Positions 16,721-24,599 of a DNA stretch of 45,960 nucleotides are shown here, piece by piece. Under the pieces are notes generated by a model that worked only from the letters and a program-made list of their open reading frames with translations, did no database searches and was not told the DNA's origin. A program made the translations under genes and the position numbers. Numbering within the stretch: position 1 is the first letter of the stretch; each line of letters begins with the position of its first letter. The stretch comes from JANXQE01 sp035651635 (lineage in GTDB: Bacteria > Verrucomicrobiota > Verrucomicrobiia > Limisphaerales > UBA8199), in NCBI GenBank assembly GCA_035651635.1, contig DASRFK010000219.1, positions 1 to 45,960 on the forward strand, written 5' to 3'.

Positions 16721-16995
16721 GCGGAAATCCGAAATGCGAAGGCGCGCGCAATGGCGCAAGGCCAAAACCCGAAGGTCGAAGGCCGAAGGAACTCCGAAGC
16801 TCGAAAGCCGAAATCCGAACCGGAAAGCCGCGAAAGAACGCAAAGAACGCAAAAATTAAGACGCCTTTCCTTCTTTCCGGCTGCTTGCCGCGGCATTTGT
16901 GTGCATGGATGATTATCCGGTGGATGGTCATTCCGGTTTCGGATTTCGGGTTTCGGGTGTCTTTCGGGTTTCGGCCTTCGGATTTCGGATTTCCG
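16721..16995. repeat. GA/CT-rich low-complexity dispersed repeat tract
   Basis: The stretch between the divergent oxidoreductase and dienelactone hydrolase genes is built from short variants of CGAAATCCGAA / CCGAAGGTCGAAGG (16721-16850) and, in reverse sense, TTTCGGATTTCGGG / TTTCGGGTTTCGG (16931-16995). The two halves are loosely complementary and could fold back on each other. On either strand it translates as FGFRIS-like nonsense, which inflates the ORFs on both sides. Any promoter of the flanking genes must lie within or beside it. Confidence 0.75.
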
Positions 16996-17042
16996 CCTGG
17001 CCCTCTTCTCAAAGCTCGAATTCTGCGTATATTACCAAACCA

Positions 17043-17846
17043 ATGAAACAACTTATGGCGCTCATCATGGGGACTGCTTTGGCATCGGGAATTTCTTCGG
17101 CCCAGGACTGGGCCAGGGCGCGGCTGGACAAATCACCGCGGCACCTGGAATGGGTCAAGGTCAAGCATGGCGATCGGGAGGTGAACTGTTTTGTGGCATT
17201 TCCAGAGGTGAAAGACAAAGCGCGGGCCGTCATCGTGATTCATGAAATCTTCGGATTAACCGACTGGGTGCGGGGAGTTGCCGACCAGTTAGCCGAGGCG
17301 GGCTATGTTGCCATTGCTCCGGATCTGCTGTCGGGAACCGCCCCAAACGGAGGGGGCACTGCGGAGCTAGGGGGCAATGACGCGGTTAGAAAAGCCATTA
17401 CCTCCCTGCCGCCCGATCAGGTCACCGCGGACCTGAATGCCGCCGCGGAGTACGTCAAAAAGCTTCCGGCGTGCAACGGCACGATTGTAGTAGGCGGCTT
17501 TTGCTGGGGCGGCGGCCAATCGTTCCGTTACGCCACCAACAATAAAGAACTCAAAGCGGCTTTTGTATTTTACGGACCGCCGCCCGAAACGGCCTCGCTC
17601 AAGAATATTCAGTGCCCGGTGTATGGCTTTTATGCCGGCAACGACGCGCGGATTACCAGCACGGTTCCCCAGACCAGCGACGCCATGAAAGCAGCGGCAA
17701 AAACCTATGAACCGGTTACCTATGAGGGCGCCGGCCACGGTTTCATGCGCGCGGGGGAGGCACCCGACGCATCTGCCGCCAATCAACAAGCTCGCAACCA
17801 GGCTTGGACCCGTTGGCGCGAGTTGCTTAAGAAGGTTTCCCCGTAG
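17043..17846 (+). CDS. Dienelactone hydrolase family protein, probably exported
   Basis: 267 residues from the Met at 17043. A signal peptide is likely (MKQLMALIMGTALASGISSA, cleaved before QDW). The alpha/beta-hydrolase core shows the dienelactone hydrolase triad: Cys154 in VVGGFCWGGGQSFRY, Asp201 in YAGNDARI, and His232 in YEGAGHGFMRAG. The upstream IHEIFGLTDWVRGVADQLAE segment carries the usual conserved Glu. The family hydrolyses lactones or other small esters; the substrate here is unknown. The ORF continues 48 codons further upstream, but that part reads through the GA/CT-rich repeat, so I placed the start at the Met beginning the signal peptide. Confidence 0.92.
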   Translation: MKQLMALIMGTALASGISSAQDWARARLDKSPRHLEWVKVKHGDREVNCFVAFPEVKDKARAVIVIHEIFGLTDWVRGVADQLAEAGYVAIAPDLLSGTAPNGGGTAELGGNDAVRKAITSLPPDQVTADLNAAAEYVKKLPACNGTIVVGGFCWGGGQSFRYATNNKELKAAFVFYGPPPETASLKNIQCPVYGFYAGNDARITSTVPQTSDAMKAAAKTYEPVTYEGAGHGFMRAGEAPDASAANQQARNQAWTRWRELLKKVSP

Positions 17847-17985
17847 GGAGTTGACCCCATTAACAATCGCGGTTTCCTTGCTCAAATTTCATGTCGTGTG
17901 GGGCCGAACCGCCCTTCGATTTAGGGTAAATCTGACTGGCCGAAATTCCGCCCGAGACCAGGTGAGAGCTGCGACAGGTTAAGAT

Positions 17986-19275
17986 ATGAGCACACGTGAG
18001 AAGAACGGAACGCACGGAAATGGGCCTCGCCGACCGCTTCGAGCTTTGCTGGTCGAAGATTCGGAGCTGGATGCCGAACTGCTGGCGCGGGCACTGACCC
18101 GCGGCGGATTCGCGCTGACCTGGGCCCGGGTCGATACGGCTGACGAAATGGAGAAGGCGCTGCGCAAGCAGCCATGGGATCTCATCTTGTGCGATCACGC
18201 CATGCCGCGCTTCAGCGCGCCGGAAGCCCTGGAACTGCTCCAGCGCCACGGCGCCGATGTCCCCTTCATCATCGTCTCCGGATATATCGAGGAGGAGACC
18301 GCCGTTTCCGCCATGAAGGCCGGCGCCCACGACTATATTATGAAGGACCGCCTGGCGCGGCTCGTGCCAGCGGTTGAACGCGAATTGCGCGATGCCGAGG
18401 TCCGGCGTGAGCGCGCCAAATCCGAGGAAGCGTTGCGTCGGGCCCACGAGGATTTGGAATTGCGGGTTGAACGGCGCACGGCAGACCTTAAAGCCGCGAA
18501 TCAAAAGCTCCAGAACGTGATTGAGGAACGAAAACGCCTCGAAAGCGAACTACTCGAGATTGCGGAGAACGAGCGCCGGCGGATCGGGTTCGACCTGCAC
18601 GATGACCTGGGGCAAAAGCTCACGGGGATGGCCTTAATGATGAAAGGGCTGGAGCGTCGTCTGGCCGGGGCGTCGCACCCGTGCATGGAGGAAGCGGCAA
18701 AAATCCACAGCTTGATGCGGGACGTCATTCAGCACACGCATAACCTGGCGCGCCAGTTCAGCTCGCTGGACGTCAAAGGCGATGACCTGGCCACGGTGCT
18801 CCGAGGCCTCTCGGCGAGTGTGGAAAAACTGTTTGAAATCAGATGTGAGTTTGTGGTCAAGGGCCGTCCTCCGACACTAAGTCACAATAGCACGCTGCAA
18901 CTGTATAAAATCGCCCAGGAAGCCGTCAGCAATGCGATCAAACACGGCAAAGCCACCGAGGTATCGATCGGATTGCGTTGCGACGAAGGCCACCTGGTCC
19001 TGACGATCAAAAACGATGGATTGCCTTTCACTCCACCCTCGGGCACGAGCACGCGGATGGGCTTGCGGATCATGCATTACCGTGCCAACACCATCGACGC
19101 CGAGCTCGAGATCAAACCCCAGAACAAAAACGGCACGGTCGTTACCTGCTCCCTCCCGCTAAAAAAAACGAAGACCGCCCGGGACGCCGGCACTAATTCG
19201 AGCAAACGTATCGTGGTCGAACGGTTCGATTCGCTCCAGGCTGAGCCTGCCTCAGCCGAGCCGGTCCAACTGTAA
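17986..19275 (+). CDS. Receiver domain-histidine kinase fusion (NarL/DesK-type kinase)
   Basis: 429 residues, soluble. An N-terminal receiver domain (about 18-135) has the acidic pair Glu24-Asp25, phosphoacceptor Asp70 in LILCDHAMP, and Lys120. A coiled coil (about 136-195, EEALRRAHEDLELRVERRTA) leads to a HisKA_3 dimerisation helix with His205 in RRIGFDLHDDLGQKLTG. The HATPase domain has its N-box at Asn317 (QEAVSNAIKHGKA) and a RMGLRIMHYRAN glycine segment. The order receiver-then-kinase suggests an intermediate in a relay: an upstream kinase phosphorylates Asp70, which tunes the output kinase. No LuxR-type response regulator, the usual partner, lies next to it, so the target is encoded elsewhere. 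Confidence 0.93.
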   Translation: MSTREKNGTHGNGPRRPLRALLVEDSELDAELLARALTRGGFALTWARVDTADEMEKALRKQPWDLILCDHAMPRFSAPEALELLQRHGADVPFIIVSGYIEEETAVSAMKAGAHDYIMKDRLARLVPAVERELRDAEVRRERAKSEEALRRAHEDLELRVERRTADLKAANQKLQNVIEERKRLESELLEIAENERRRIGFDLHDDLGQKLTGMALMMKGLERRLAGASHPCMEEAAKIHSLMRDVIQHTHNLARQFSSLDVKGDDLATVLRGLSASVEKLFEIRCEFVVKGRPPTLSHNSTLQLYKIAQEAVSNAIKHGKATEVSIGLRCDEGHLVLTIKNDGLPFTPPSGTSTRMGLRIMHYRANTIDAELEIKPQNKNGTVVTCSLPLKKTKTARDAGTNSSKRIVVERFDSLQAEPASAEPVQL

Positions 19276-19331
19276 CCGCCAGAGGTTTTGGCTGGCATCC
19301 GGCGCTGAGTCCCGCACCATGCGGCCCCAGC

Positions 19332-20609
19332 ATGGCTAGCATCCCGAAGCTCCAACCGCCCTCAGCCATTTCCAAGTCCGAACCATTTCGGGTGACCTCA
19401 GCTCAATGGCGCTCCGGAATCGCGGCTTGGCTGGGCTGGACCTTCGACGGTCTGGACATGCACCTTTACACCTTGGTGGCTTCCCCATTCGTGGCCCAAC
19501 TAATCGGCACCTCGACGACTACCGATCCGCGCGTTGGACATCTCAGTTCGCTCATTCAAGGCGCTTTTCTGTTCGGCTGGGCGATTGGCGGCGGCTTTTT
19601 TGGCCGAATCGGCGATCGCCTGGGCCGGGCCCGCGCCTTGAGCCTGACCGTGTTGACCTACGCCGCGTTTACGGGCTTGTCCTTTTTCGCGCAGACCTGG
19701 TGGGAACTGCTGATCTTTCGCTTTCTAGCGGCGCTGGGCATCGGCGGAGAATGGGCGGTGGGCGCGTCGTTGCTCGCCGAAACCTGGCCGCATCGCTGGC
19801 GTCCCTGGGTCGCTGCGGTCTTACAGACGGGCGTGAACGTGGGGATTCTTGCGGCGGGGCTGGCTAACTTTTTGTTGGCGGCCGCTCCGCCCAGATACCT
19901 GTTTCTGATCGGCATTCTCCCGGCCCTGCTGGTCTTCTGGATTCGACGAGCGGTCCCGGAGACGGCGGAGTGGCGGCAGGCAAAACTGGAAGCGGCGCAA
20001 CAGCAACCTCCGGTGCGGGATTTGTTCAAAGGCCAGACCCGCCGAATCACCGGGTGGGTAACCCTGGTCTGCGGCATTTCGCTGACCGCGCACTGGGCGT
20101 TCATGTTTTGGCACCAGCAACACTTGCGGAATCTGCCCGAGGTTCTCACGTGGACGGCGGCCCAAAAGAACAGGCTCGCGAGCCTGGCAATGTACATCGT
20201 CATCGGTTCGTCGATTGTCGGGAACTTCGTCGGAGCATGGGTCGCGCGTCGTTGGGGTTATCGGCGGACGATTATCGCGATGTTCCTGGGATATTGGCTG
20301 GCGATGACGAGCGCGTACGCAATCCCGCGGGATCATGTCGCGCTGCTGTGGTGGTTTCCCTGCATCGGCTTTTGCCAGGGCGCTTTTGCGCTGTTTACGA
20401 TGTATCTCCCACCTTTATTTCCGACGTTGCTCCGCACCACGGGGGCCGGATTTTCGTATAATATCGGCCGGATTACCGCGGCATTTGGAACGGTCTTTTT
20501 TGGGATGTTTTCCAAAGTGGGAGATCATCGGGCGGCGTTGCTTTATGCCGGGCTTCTGTTCCTGCCAGCGACCGCGACGGCCTTCTTCCTGCCCGATCGT
20601 GAGGATTAG
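19332..20609 (+). CDS. MFS transporter, metabolite:H+ symporter type
   Basis: 425 residues with about 12 hydrophobic segments. The first helix carries WLGWTFDGLDMHLYTLVASP, characteristic of the metabolite/aromatic-acid:H+ symporter and sialic-acid NanT-like branches. The loop 2-3 motif A appears as GGGFFGRIGDRLGRARAL. GIGGEWAVGASLLAETWP in helix 5 is another family signature. It imports an organic acid or sugar acid with protons across the inner membrane; the substrate cannot be read. It lies 56 bp after the histidine kinase and 15 bp before the uridine-kinase-like gene, so the three may share a transcript. Confidence 0.92.
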   Translation: MASIPKLQPPSAISKSEPFRVTSAQWRSGIAAWLGWTFDGLDMHLYTLVASPFVAQLIGTSTTTDPRVGHLSSLIQGAFLFGWAIGGGFFGRIGDRLGRARALSLTVLTYAAFTGLSFFAQTWWELLIFRFLAALGIGGEWAVGASLLAETWPHRWRPWVAAVLQTGVNVGILAAGLANFLLAAAPPRYLFLIGILPALLVFWIRRAVPETAEWRQAKLEAAQQQPPVRDLFKGQTRRITGWVTLVCGISLTAHWAFMFWHQQHLRNLPEVLTWTAAQKNRLASLAMYIVIGSSIVGNFVGAWVARRWGYRRTIIAMFLGYWLAMTSAYAIPRDHVALLWWFPCIGFCQGAFALFTMYLPPLFPTLLRTTGAGFSYNIGRITAAFGTVFFGMFSKVGDHRAALLYAGLLFLPATATAFFLPDRED

Positions 20610-20624
20610 GCAGTTTCCACAAGC

Positions 20625-21317
20625 ATGCGCGCGCCAACTATCATTCGAGCTCCGCGTCGCAAGGAGGCGCGCGGTCAAGGAGCGCGCTTACGAGAGCGCC
20701 CGAGGCCGGTGTTGGTGGCCATTGCCGGCGGCAGCGGCTCGGGCAAAAGTTGGCTGGCAGATAAGCTGGAGCGGGCACTCGCGCCGGGCGTGGTCCGCCT
20801 GTGCCTAGACGACTTTTATCTGGACCGATCCCATTTGCCGCCCGCGCGCCGCGCCCGGCTTAATTTCGATCACCCGCGCGCCATCGACTGGCAGGGTTTG
20901 GAAGGCGCGCTGAAGGCATTGCTGGCCGGCCGGCTCGCCACCGTTCCCGCCTACGATTTTAAAACCCACACCCGTTTACCCTTCGTTAAGCGGGTGCACC
21001 CTCAGCGGCTAATCCTGTTGGAAGGCCTTTGGCCACTCAAACGGCGGGCAATCCGGCGTTTGGCCGACTTGAGCGTGTTCCTGCACTGTCCGGCTCGGCT
21101 GCGGCTGCAACGACGGATCCAGCGCGACCGCTCAGCGCGCGGCCGGACCCGAGCCTCGGTCGAGCAGCAATTTCGCCATTCTGTCGAACCAATGCACGTG
21201 CGCTTTGTCATCCCGCAACTGCACCAAGCCGACTTAGTGTTTCAAAGCACCTGTGGTCCTCGCCAAGTGCGGCAAGTGCTCGCAAGAATCGTGGAATTGT
21301 TGAGCGTGGATTCCTGA
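20625..21317 (+). CDS. Uridine kinase-like P-loop nucleoside kinase
   Basis: 230 residues. The Walker A motif AIAGGSGSGKSWLADKLE covers about 33-50, followed by a CLDDFYLDRSHLP segment (substrate Asp pair near 62-63) and FDHPRAIDWQGL, both diagnostic of the uridine kinase/phosphoribulokinase fold. QRRIQRDRSARGRTRASVEQ is the lid region with conserved arginines. It should phosphorylate uridine or a related small molecule with ATP in the cytoplasm. The first ~27 residues are basic and have no family match, and no better internal Met exists before the P-loop, so the start is uncertain. It follows the MFS gene closely. Confidence 0.88.
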   Translation: MRAPTIIRAPRRKEARGQGARLRERPRPVLVAIAGGSGSGKSWLADKLERALAPGVVRLCLDDFYLDRSHLPPARRARLNFDHPRAIDWQGLEGALKALLAGRLATVPAYDFKTHTRLPFVKRVHPQRLILLEGLWPLKRRAIRRLADLSVFLHCPARLRLQRRIQRDRSARGRTRASVEQQFRHSVEPMHVRFVIPQLHQADLVFQSTCGPRQVRQVLARIVELLSVDS

Positions 21318-21375
21318 AGCTAATTGCGCGGCCGCATGCCATCGGCGCGCACGCCCGTTTCCTTCCGTCTGACTC

Positions 21376-21810
21376 TTAGCGCGCACCCTTTTCCCATTCA
21401 TCCGCCCACGTTTTTTCGAGGTCGGGGGCTGCGCCGCCGGTCAACTGATGCAGCAGCGCGGTTTCGGAGGCGTCATCGTTCAGCGGGATGAGCATCGGTT
21501 CGCACGTGGATACTCGCTTGCGCATTTGTTGGATGATTTGCCGGCGCGTCAGACGCAACAGCCACTTCTTTAATGAAAGCACCTCCGGATCGCACTGCAA
21601 GCCGGGCACTTGTTTGGCCGCCGCAACCATCGTTTCCTGCACCAACTCCTGGGCCTCGTCATCCGTAAGGCCGGCCTTCAGGGCGACAAAATAAATCGGC
21701 CGCCAATACCGGTCAAAAAATTGCTGCAGGCTCGATTGGTCCTCCGGGGACCGAAGCAGAGTGATGAACTCGATTCGAGTCGGGACGGACGTATTGTCAT
21801 GTGGGTCCAT
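21376..21810 (-). CDS. ECF-type sigma factor lacking region 4 (truncated or degenerate)
   Basis: 144 residues from the Met at 21810. Region 2 is intact: FFDRYWRPIYFVALKAGLTD and DEAQELVQETMVAAAKQVPG, then KKWLLRLTRRQIIQQMRKR. This is a sigma subgroup common in Verrucomicrobiota whose full-length members run to about 200 residues. After the spacer (LEKTWADEWEKGAR) the frame stops, and no region 4 helix-turn-helix is found downstream in any frame; that DNA is already the 3' end of the uridine-kinase-like gene on the other strand. Either a recombination removed the last ~60 codons, or this is a natural region-4-less sigma. Without region 4 it should not recognise -35 elements, so it is probably a pseudogene. 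No anti-sigma gene is adjacent. Confidence 0.75.
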   Translation of the reverse strand: MDPHDNTSVPTRIEFITLLRSPEDQSSLQQFFDRYWRPIYFVALKAGLTDDEAQELVQETMVAAAKQVPGLQCDPEVLSLKKWLLRLTRRQIIQQMRKRVSTCEPMLIPLNDDASETALLHQLTGGAAPDLEKTWADEWEKGAR

Positions 21811-22088
21811 CGTGTTAGACCGGAATATAGCCGACCGCGCTTTGCAATACACGATACAAACTCATGGAAAGCGTCGTCGGGAAAGGGCCCTCCGAGGAGC
21901 TCGTCTCTCCACCTTTTTTCCAACTTAAAACTTAAAACTCAAAACTTAAAACCAACAAACCGCCCCCTGAAAACACCCCAATTGACCCGCCTTTGGTGCC
22001 CGGCGAGGTTCACGCTGCCCAAGAGCGCCGCGGTTTAGGACGGCGTGTGTGCGGCCGTCATGGATGGCTGAATTTTTGGGAAAGCAAC

Positions 22089-24554
22089 ATGCAAAAATTT
22101 ATCTGCATTCACGGACACTTTTATCAGCCTCCGCGGGAAAATCCCTGGCTGGAGTCGGTTGAAGTCCAGGATTCGGCCGCGCCGTACCACGATTGGAACG
22201 AACGGATCACGATGGAGTGCTACGCGCCGAACGCCAGCGCTCGGATTATGGACGGCGCCAACCGAATCGAAGAGATCACCAATAACTACTCCAAGATCAG
22301 CTTTAATTTTGGACCGACGCTCCTGTCGTGGATGAAGGACAAGATGCCGGAGATCCATGACGCGATCGTCGCCGCAGACAAAATGAGCCGGGAGCGCTAT
22401 GGGGGGCACGGTTCGGCGCTGGCCCAGGTCTACAACCATATGATATTGCCCCTGGCCAACCCGCGGGACCGCTACACCCAGGTGCTGTGGGGTGTTCGAG
22501 ATTTTCAATCGCGCTTTGGCCGGGCGCCGGAAGGCATGTGGTTGTCGGAGACGGCGGCGGATACACCCACTCTCGAGACGCTGGCCGAATTGGGCATTCG
22601 GTTCACAATTCTTTCGCCCTTCCAGGCCAGCCGGGTCAAGGAAATCGGCAAACGCAATTCACGGGATGTGAACGGGGGCCAGATCGATCCGACCCGTCCG
22701 TACCTGATGCGGCTTCCCTCGGGACGCAGCATCACGTTGTTCTTCTATGATGGACCGGTCTCGCAAGCGATTGCTTTCGAGCGCTTGCTCACGAACGGCG
22801 AAGCGCTGGCGAATCGGTTGACGAGCGCTTTCGATGATGGCAGGCAGTGGGACCAGTTGGTTCACATCGCCACCGACGGTGAATCGTACGGGCACCATCA
22901 TCGTCACGGTGAAATGGCGCTGGCTTACGCGCTCCATCACCTCGAGCATAATAATGTTGCCAAGCTCACCAACTACGGCCAGTTCCTGGAGACACATCCC
23001 CCGACGCATGAGGCGCAAATCCATGAAAAAAGCGCCTGGAGCTGCGTGCATGGAGTCGGGCGCTGGATGAACGATTGCGGCTGTAACAGCGGCGGGCACT
23101 CGGGCTGGAACCAGGGTTGGCGCGCCCCGTTGCGGATGTCTTTGGACTGGCTGCGCGACGAATTGGCGCCCCTGTTCGAGAACAAAGGCAAAGAGCTGCT
23201 GCGCGATCCCTGGGCGGCGCGCAACGACTACATCGCAGTGATCCTCGACCGCTCCGCTGAGAGCCGGCAGCGATTCTTCAGCGAGCATGGCGCAAAGGAA
23301 CTGAGCGAACCGGACCAGGTGACCGTCCTGAAGCTGATGGAGTTGCAACGCCATGCGATGCTCATGTACACCAGCTGCGGCTGGTTTTTCGACGAGATTT
23401 CCGGAATCGAAAGCGTGCAGGTCGTGCAATACGCGGCCCGAGCTCTCCAGTTAGCCAACGAGATTTTCGGCAAAGACCTCGAATCGGAATTTCTCAACCG
23501 TTTCCAAAACGCCAAGAGCAACATCCCTGAACATGGCGATGGCCGGGTCATTTATGAGAAATTTGTCAAACCGGCGATGATTGACTGGCCCAAAGCCGGG
23601 GCCCACTACGCGATTAGCTCGTTGTTCCAGCAATATGGCGAAAAGACCCGTATTTTCTCCTTCAGTTTTGAAGACGAGGATAGGCAGACCCTGACTTCAG
23701 GCAAAACGAAGCTGTCGGTCGGGCGCACCCGGATTCGGTCGGAAATCACGCAGGAATCCGAGCGGCTTTCCTACGGTGTGCTCTACCTTGGTGAACACAA
23801 CCTCACCGGAGCCGTGCGGCGTTTCGAATCAAAGGAGGAGTACGACGCGGTTTTCCAGGAAATTAAAAAGGCGTTTGATGCGGCGGATTACCCGGAGGCT
23901 ATTCGGTTGATCGATCGACACTTTGGCGGAACCCCCTGTTCCCTGAAATCGCTCTTCAAGGACGAGCAACGCCGGATTCTGAGCGAGATCTTAGCCACGA
24001 CCCATGAAGACCTGGAGAGCCGGTTCCGGCTGATTGCGGAGCGGTACACGCCTTTGCTGAAGTTTTTGCAGGGCGTGGGCGCGCCGTTGCCGCGCGGACT
24101 GGAAGCCGCGCAGGAATACGTGCTGCACGAAGATATCCGGAGGCGGTTCGAAGCCGATCCGATCAACTTGGAGGAATTGCGAAACCTGATCGCAGAAGCC
24201 CGCGCGCGCAACGGCCATGTGTTGGATGCGGAAATCAGCTTCGTCGTGAAAAACCGGATGGAGCGGATGATGAATGAGCTGGCGGCGCATCCGGAAGAAC
24301 CGGAGCGGATGACGGCGCTGGAGCAACTGGCGCAATTGGTGATGCCTTTGCCGCTCGGTCTCAATTTGTGGAAAGTGCAGAACACTTTCTGGGGCCTGCT
24401 GCAGAGCGTCGCAAGCGATCGGCGCGCCCGGGCCGCTGCGGGCGATGAGGCCGCGCAACAGTGGACCCAACAGTTTACGGCATTGGGAACGACCCTGGGT
24501 TTCGCCATGAAGCCTGACCCGCCGGCCGAAGCAGCAACCAAAATGGCTGCTTGA
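22089..24554 (+). CDS. Glycoside hydrolase family 57 / DUF3536 protein
   Basis: 821 residues from the Met at 22089, chosen because the family motif HGHFYQPPRE starts seven residues in and GGGAAAG-like GGGAAAG bases precede it. Conserved GH57 segments follow: YNHMILPLANPRDRYTQVLW, PEGMWLSETAADTPTLETLA, and the TDGESYGHHHRHGEMALAYA block. A second half matches the DUF3536 extension (about 330-800). GH57 enzymes act on alpha-glucans as amylases, branching enzymes or 4-alpha-glucanotransferases. The gene sits 45 bp upstream of treY on the same strand, so a role in preparing maltodextrin or glycogen chains for trehalose synthesis is likely. The exact activity is unproved. Confidence 0.92.
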   Translation: MQKFICIHGHFYQPPRENPWLESVEVQDSAAPYHDWNERITMECYAPNASARIMDGANRIEEITNNYSKISFNFGPTLLSWMKDKMPEIHDAIVAADKMSRERYGGHGSALAQVYNHMILPLANPRDRYTQVLWGVRDFQSRFGRAPEGMWLSETAADTPTLETLAELGIRFTILSPFQASRVKEIGKRNSRDVNGGQIDPTRPYLMRLPSGRSITLFFYDGPVSQAIAFERLLTNGEALANRLTSAFDDGRQWDQLVHIATDGESYGHHHRHGEMALAYALHHLEHNNVAKLTNYGQFLETHPPTHEAQIHEKSAWSCVHGVGRWMNDCGCNSGGHSGWNQGWRAPLRMSLDWLRDELAPLFENKGKELLRDPWAARNDYIAVILDRSAESRQRFFSEHGAKELSEPDQVTVLKLMELQRHAMLMYTSCGWFFDEISGIESVQVVQYAARALQLANEIFGKDLESEFLNRFQNAKSNIPEHGDGRVIYEKFVKPAMIDWPKAGAHYAISSLFQQYGEKTRIFSFSFEDEDRQTLTSGKTKLSVGRTRIRSEITQESERLSYGVLYLGEHNLTGAVRRFESKEEYDAVFQEIKKAFDAADYPEAIRLIDRHFGGTPCSLKSLFKDEQRRILSEILATTHEDLESRFRLIAERYTPLLKFLQGVGAPLPRGLEAAQEYVLHEDIRRRFEADPINLEELRNLIAEARARNGHVLDAEISFVVKNRMERMMNELAAHPEEPERMTALEQLAQLVMPLPLGLNLWKVQNTFWGLLQSVASDRRARAAAGDEAAQQWTQQFTALGTTLGFAMKPDPPAEAATKMAA

Positions 24555-24599
24555 GGCCGAAAGTGCGGCTGCGTTGGCAAACGGCCGGCGCCGATAGTT

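Noticed and set aside
15277..16896. Oxidoreductase with a 90-residue N-terminal extension (start at 16896)
   Set aside because: The extension reads through the GA-rich repeat and would bury the Tat signal; the start at 16626 places the twin arginines at residues 14-15.
16899..17042. N-terminal extension of the dienelactone hydrolase
   Set aside because: It is translation of the CT-rich repeat (FGFRVSG-like); the signal peptide begins at Met 17043.
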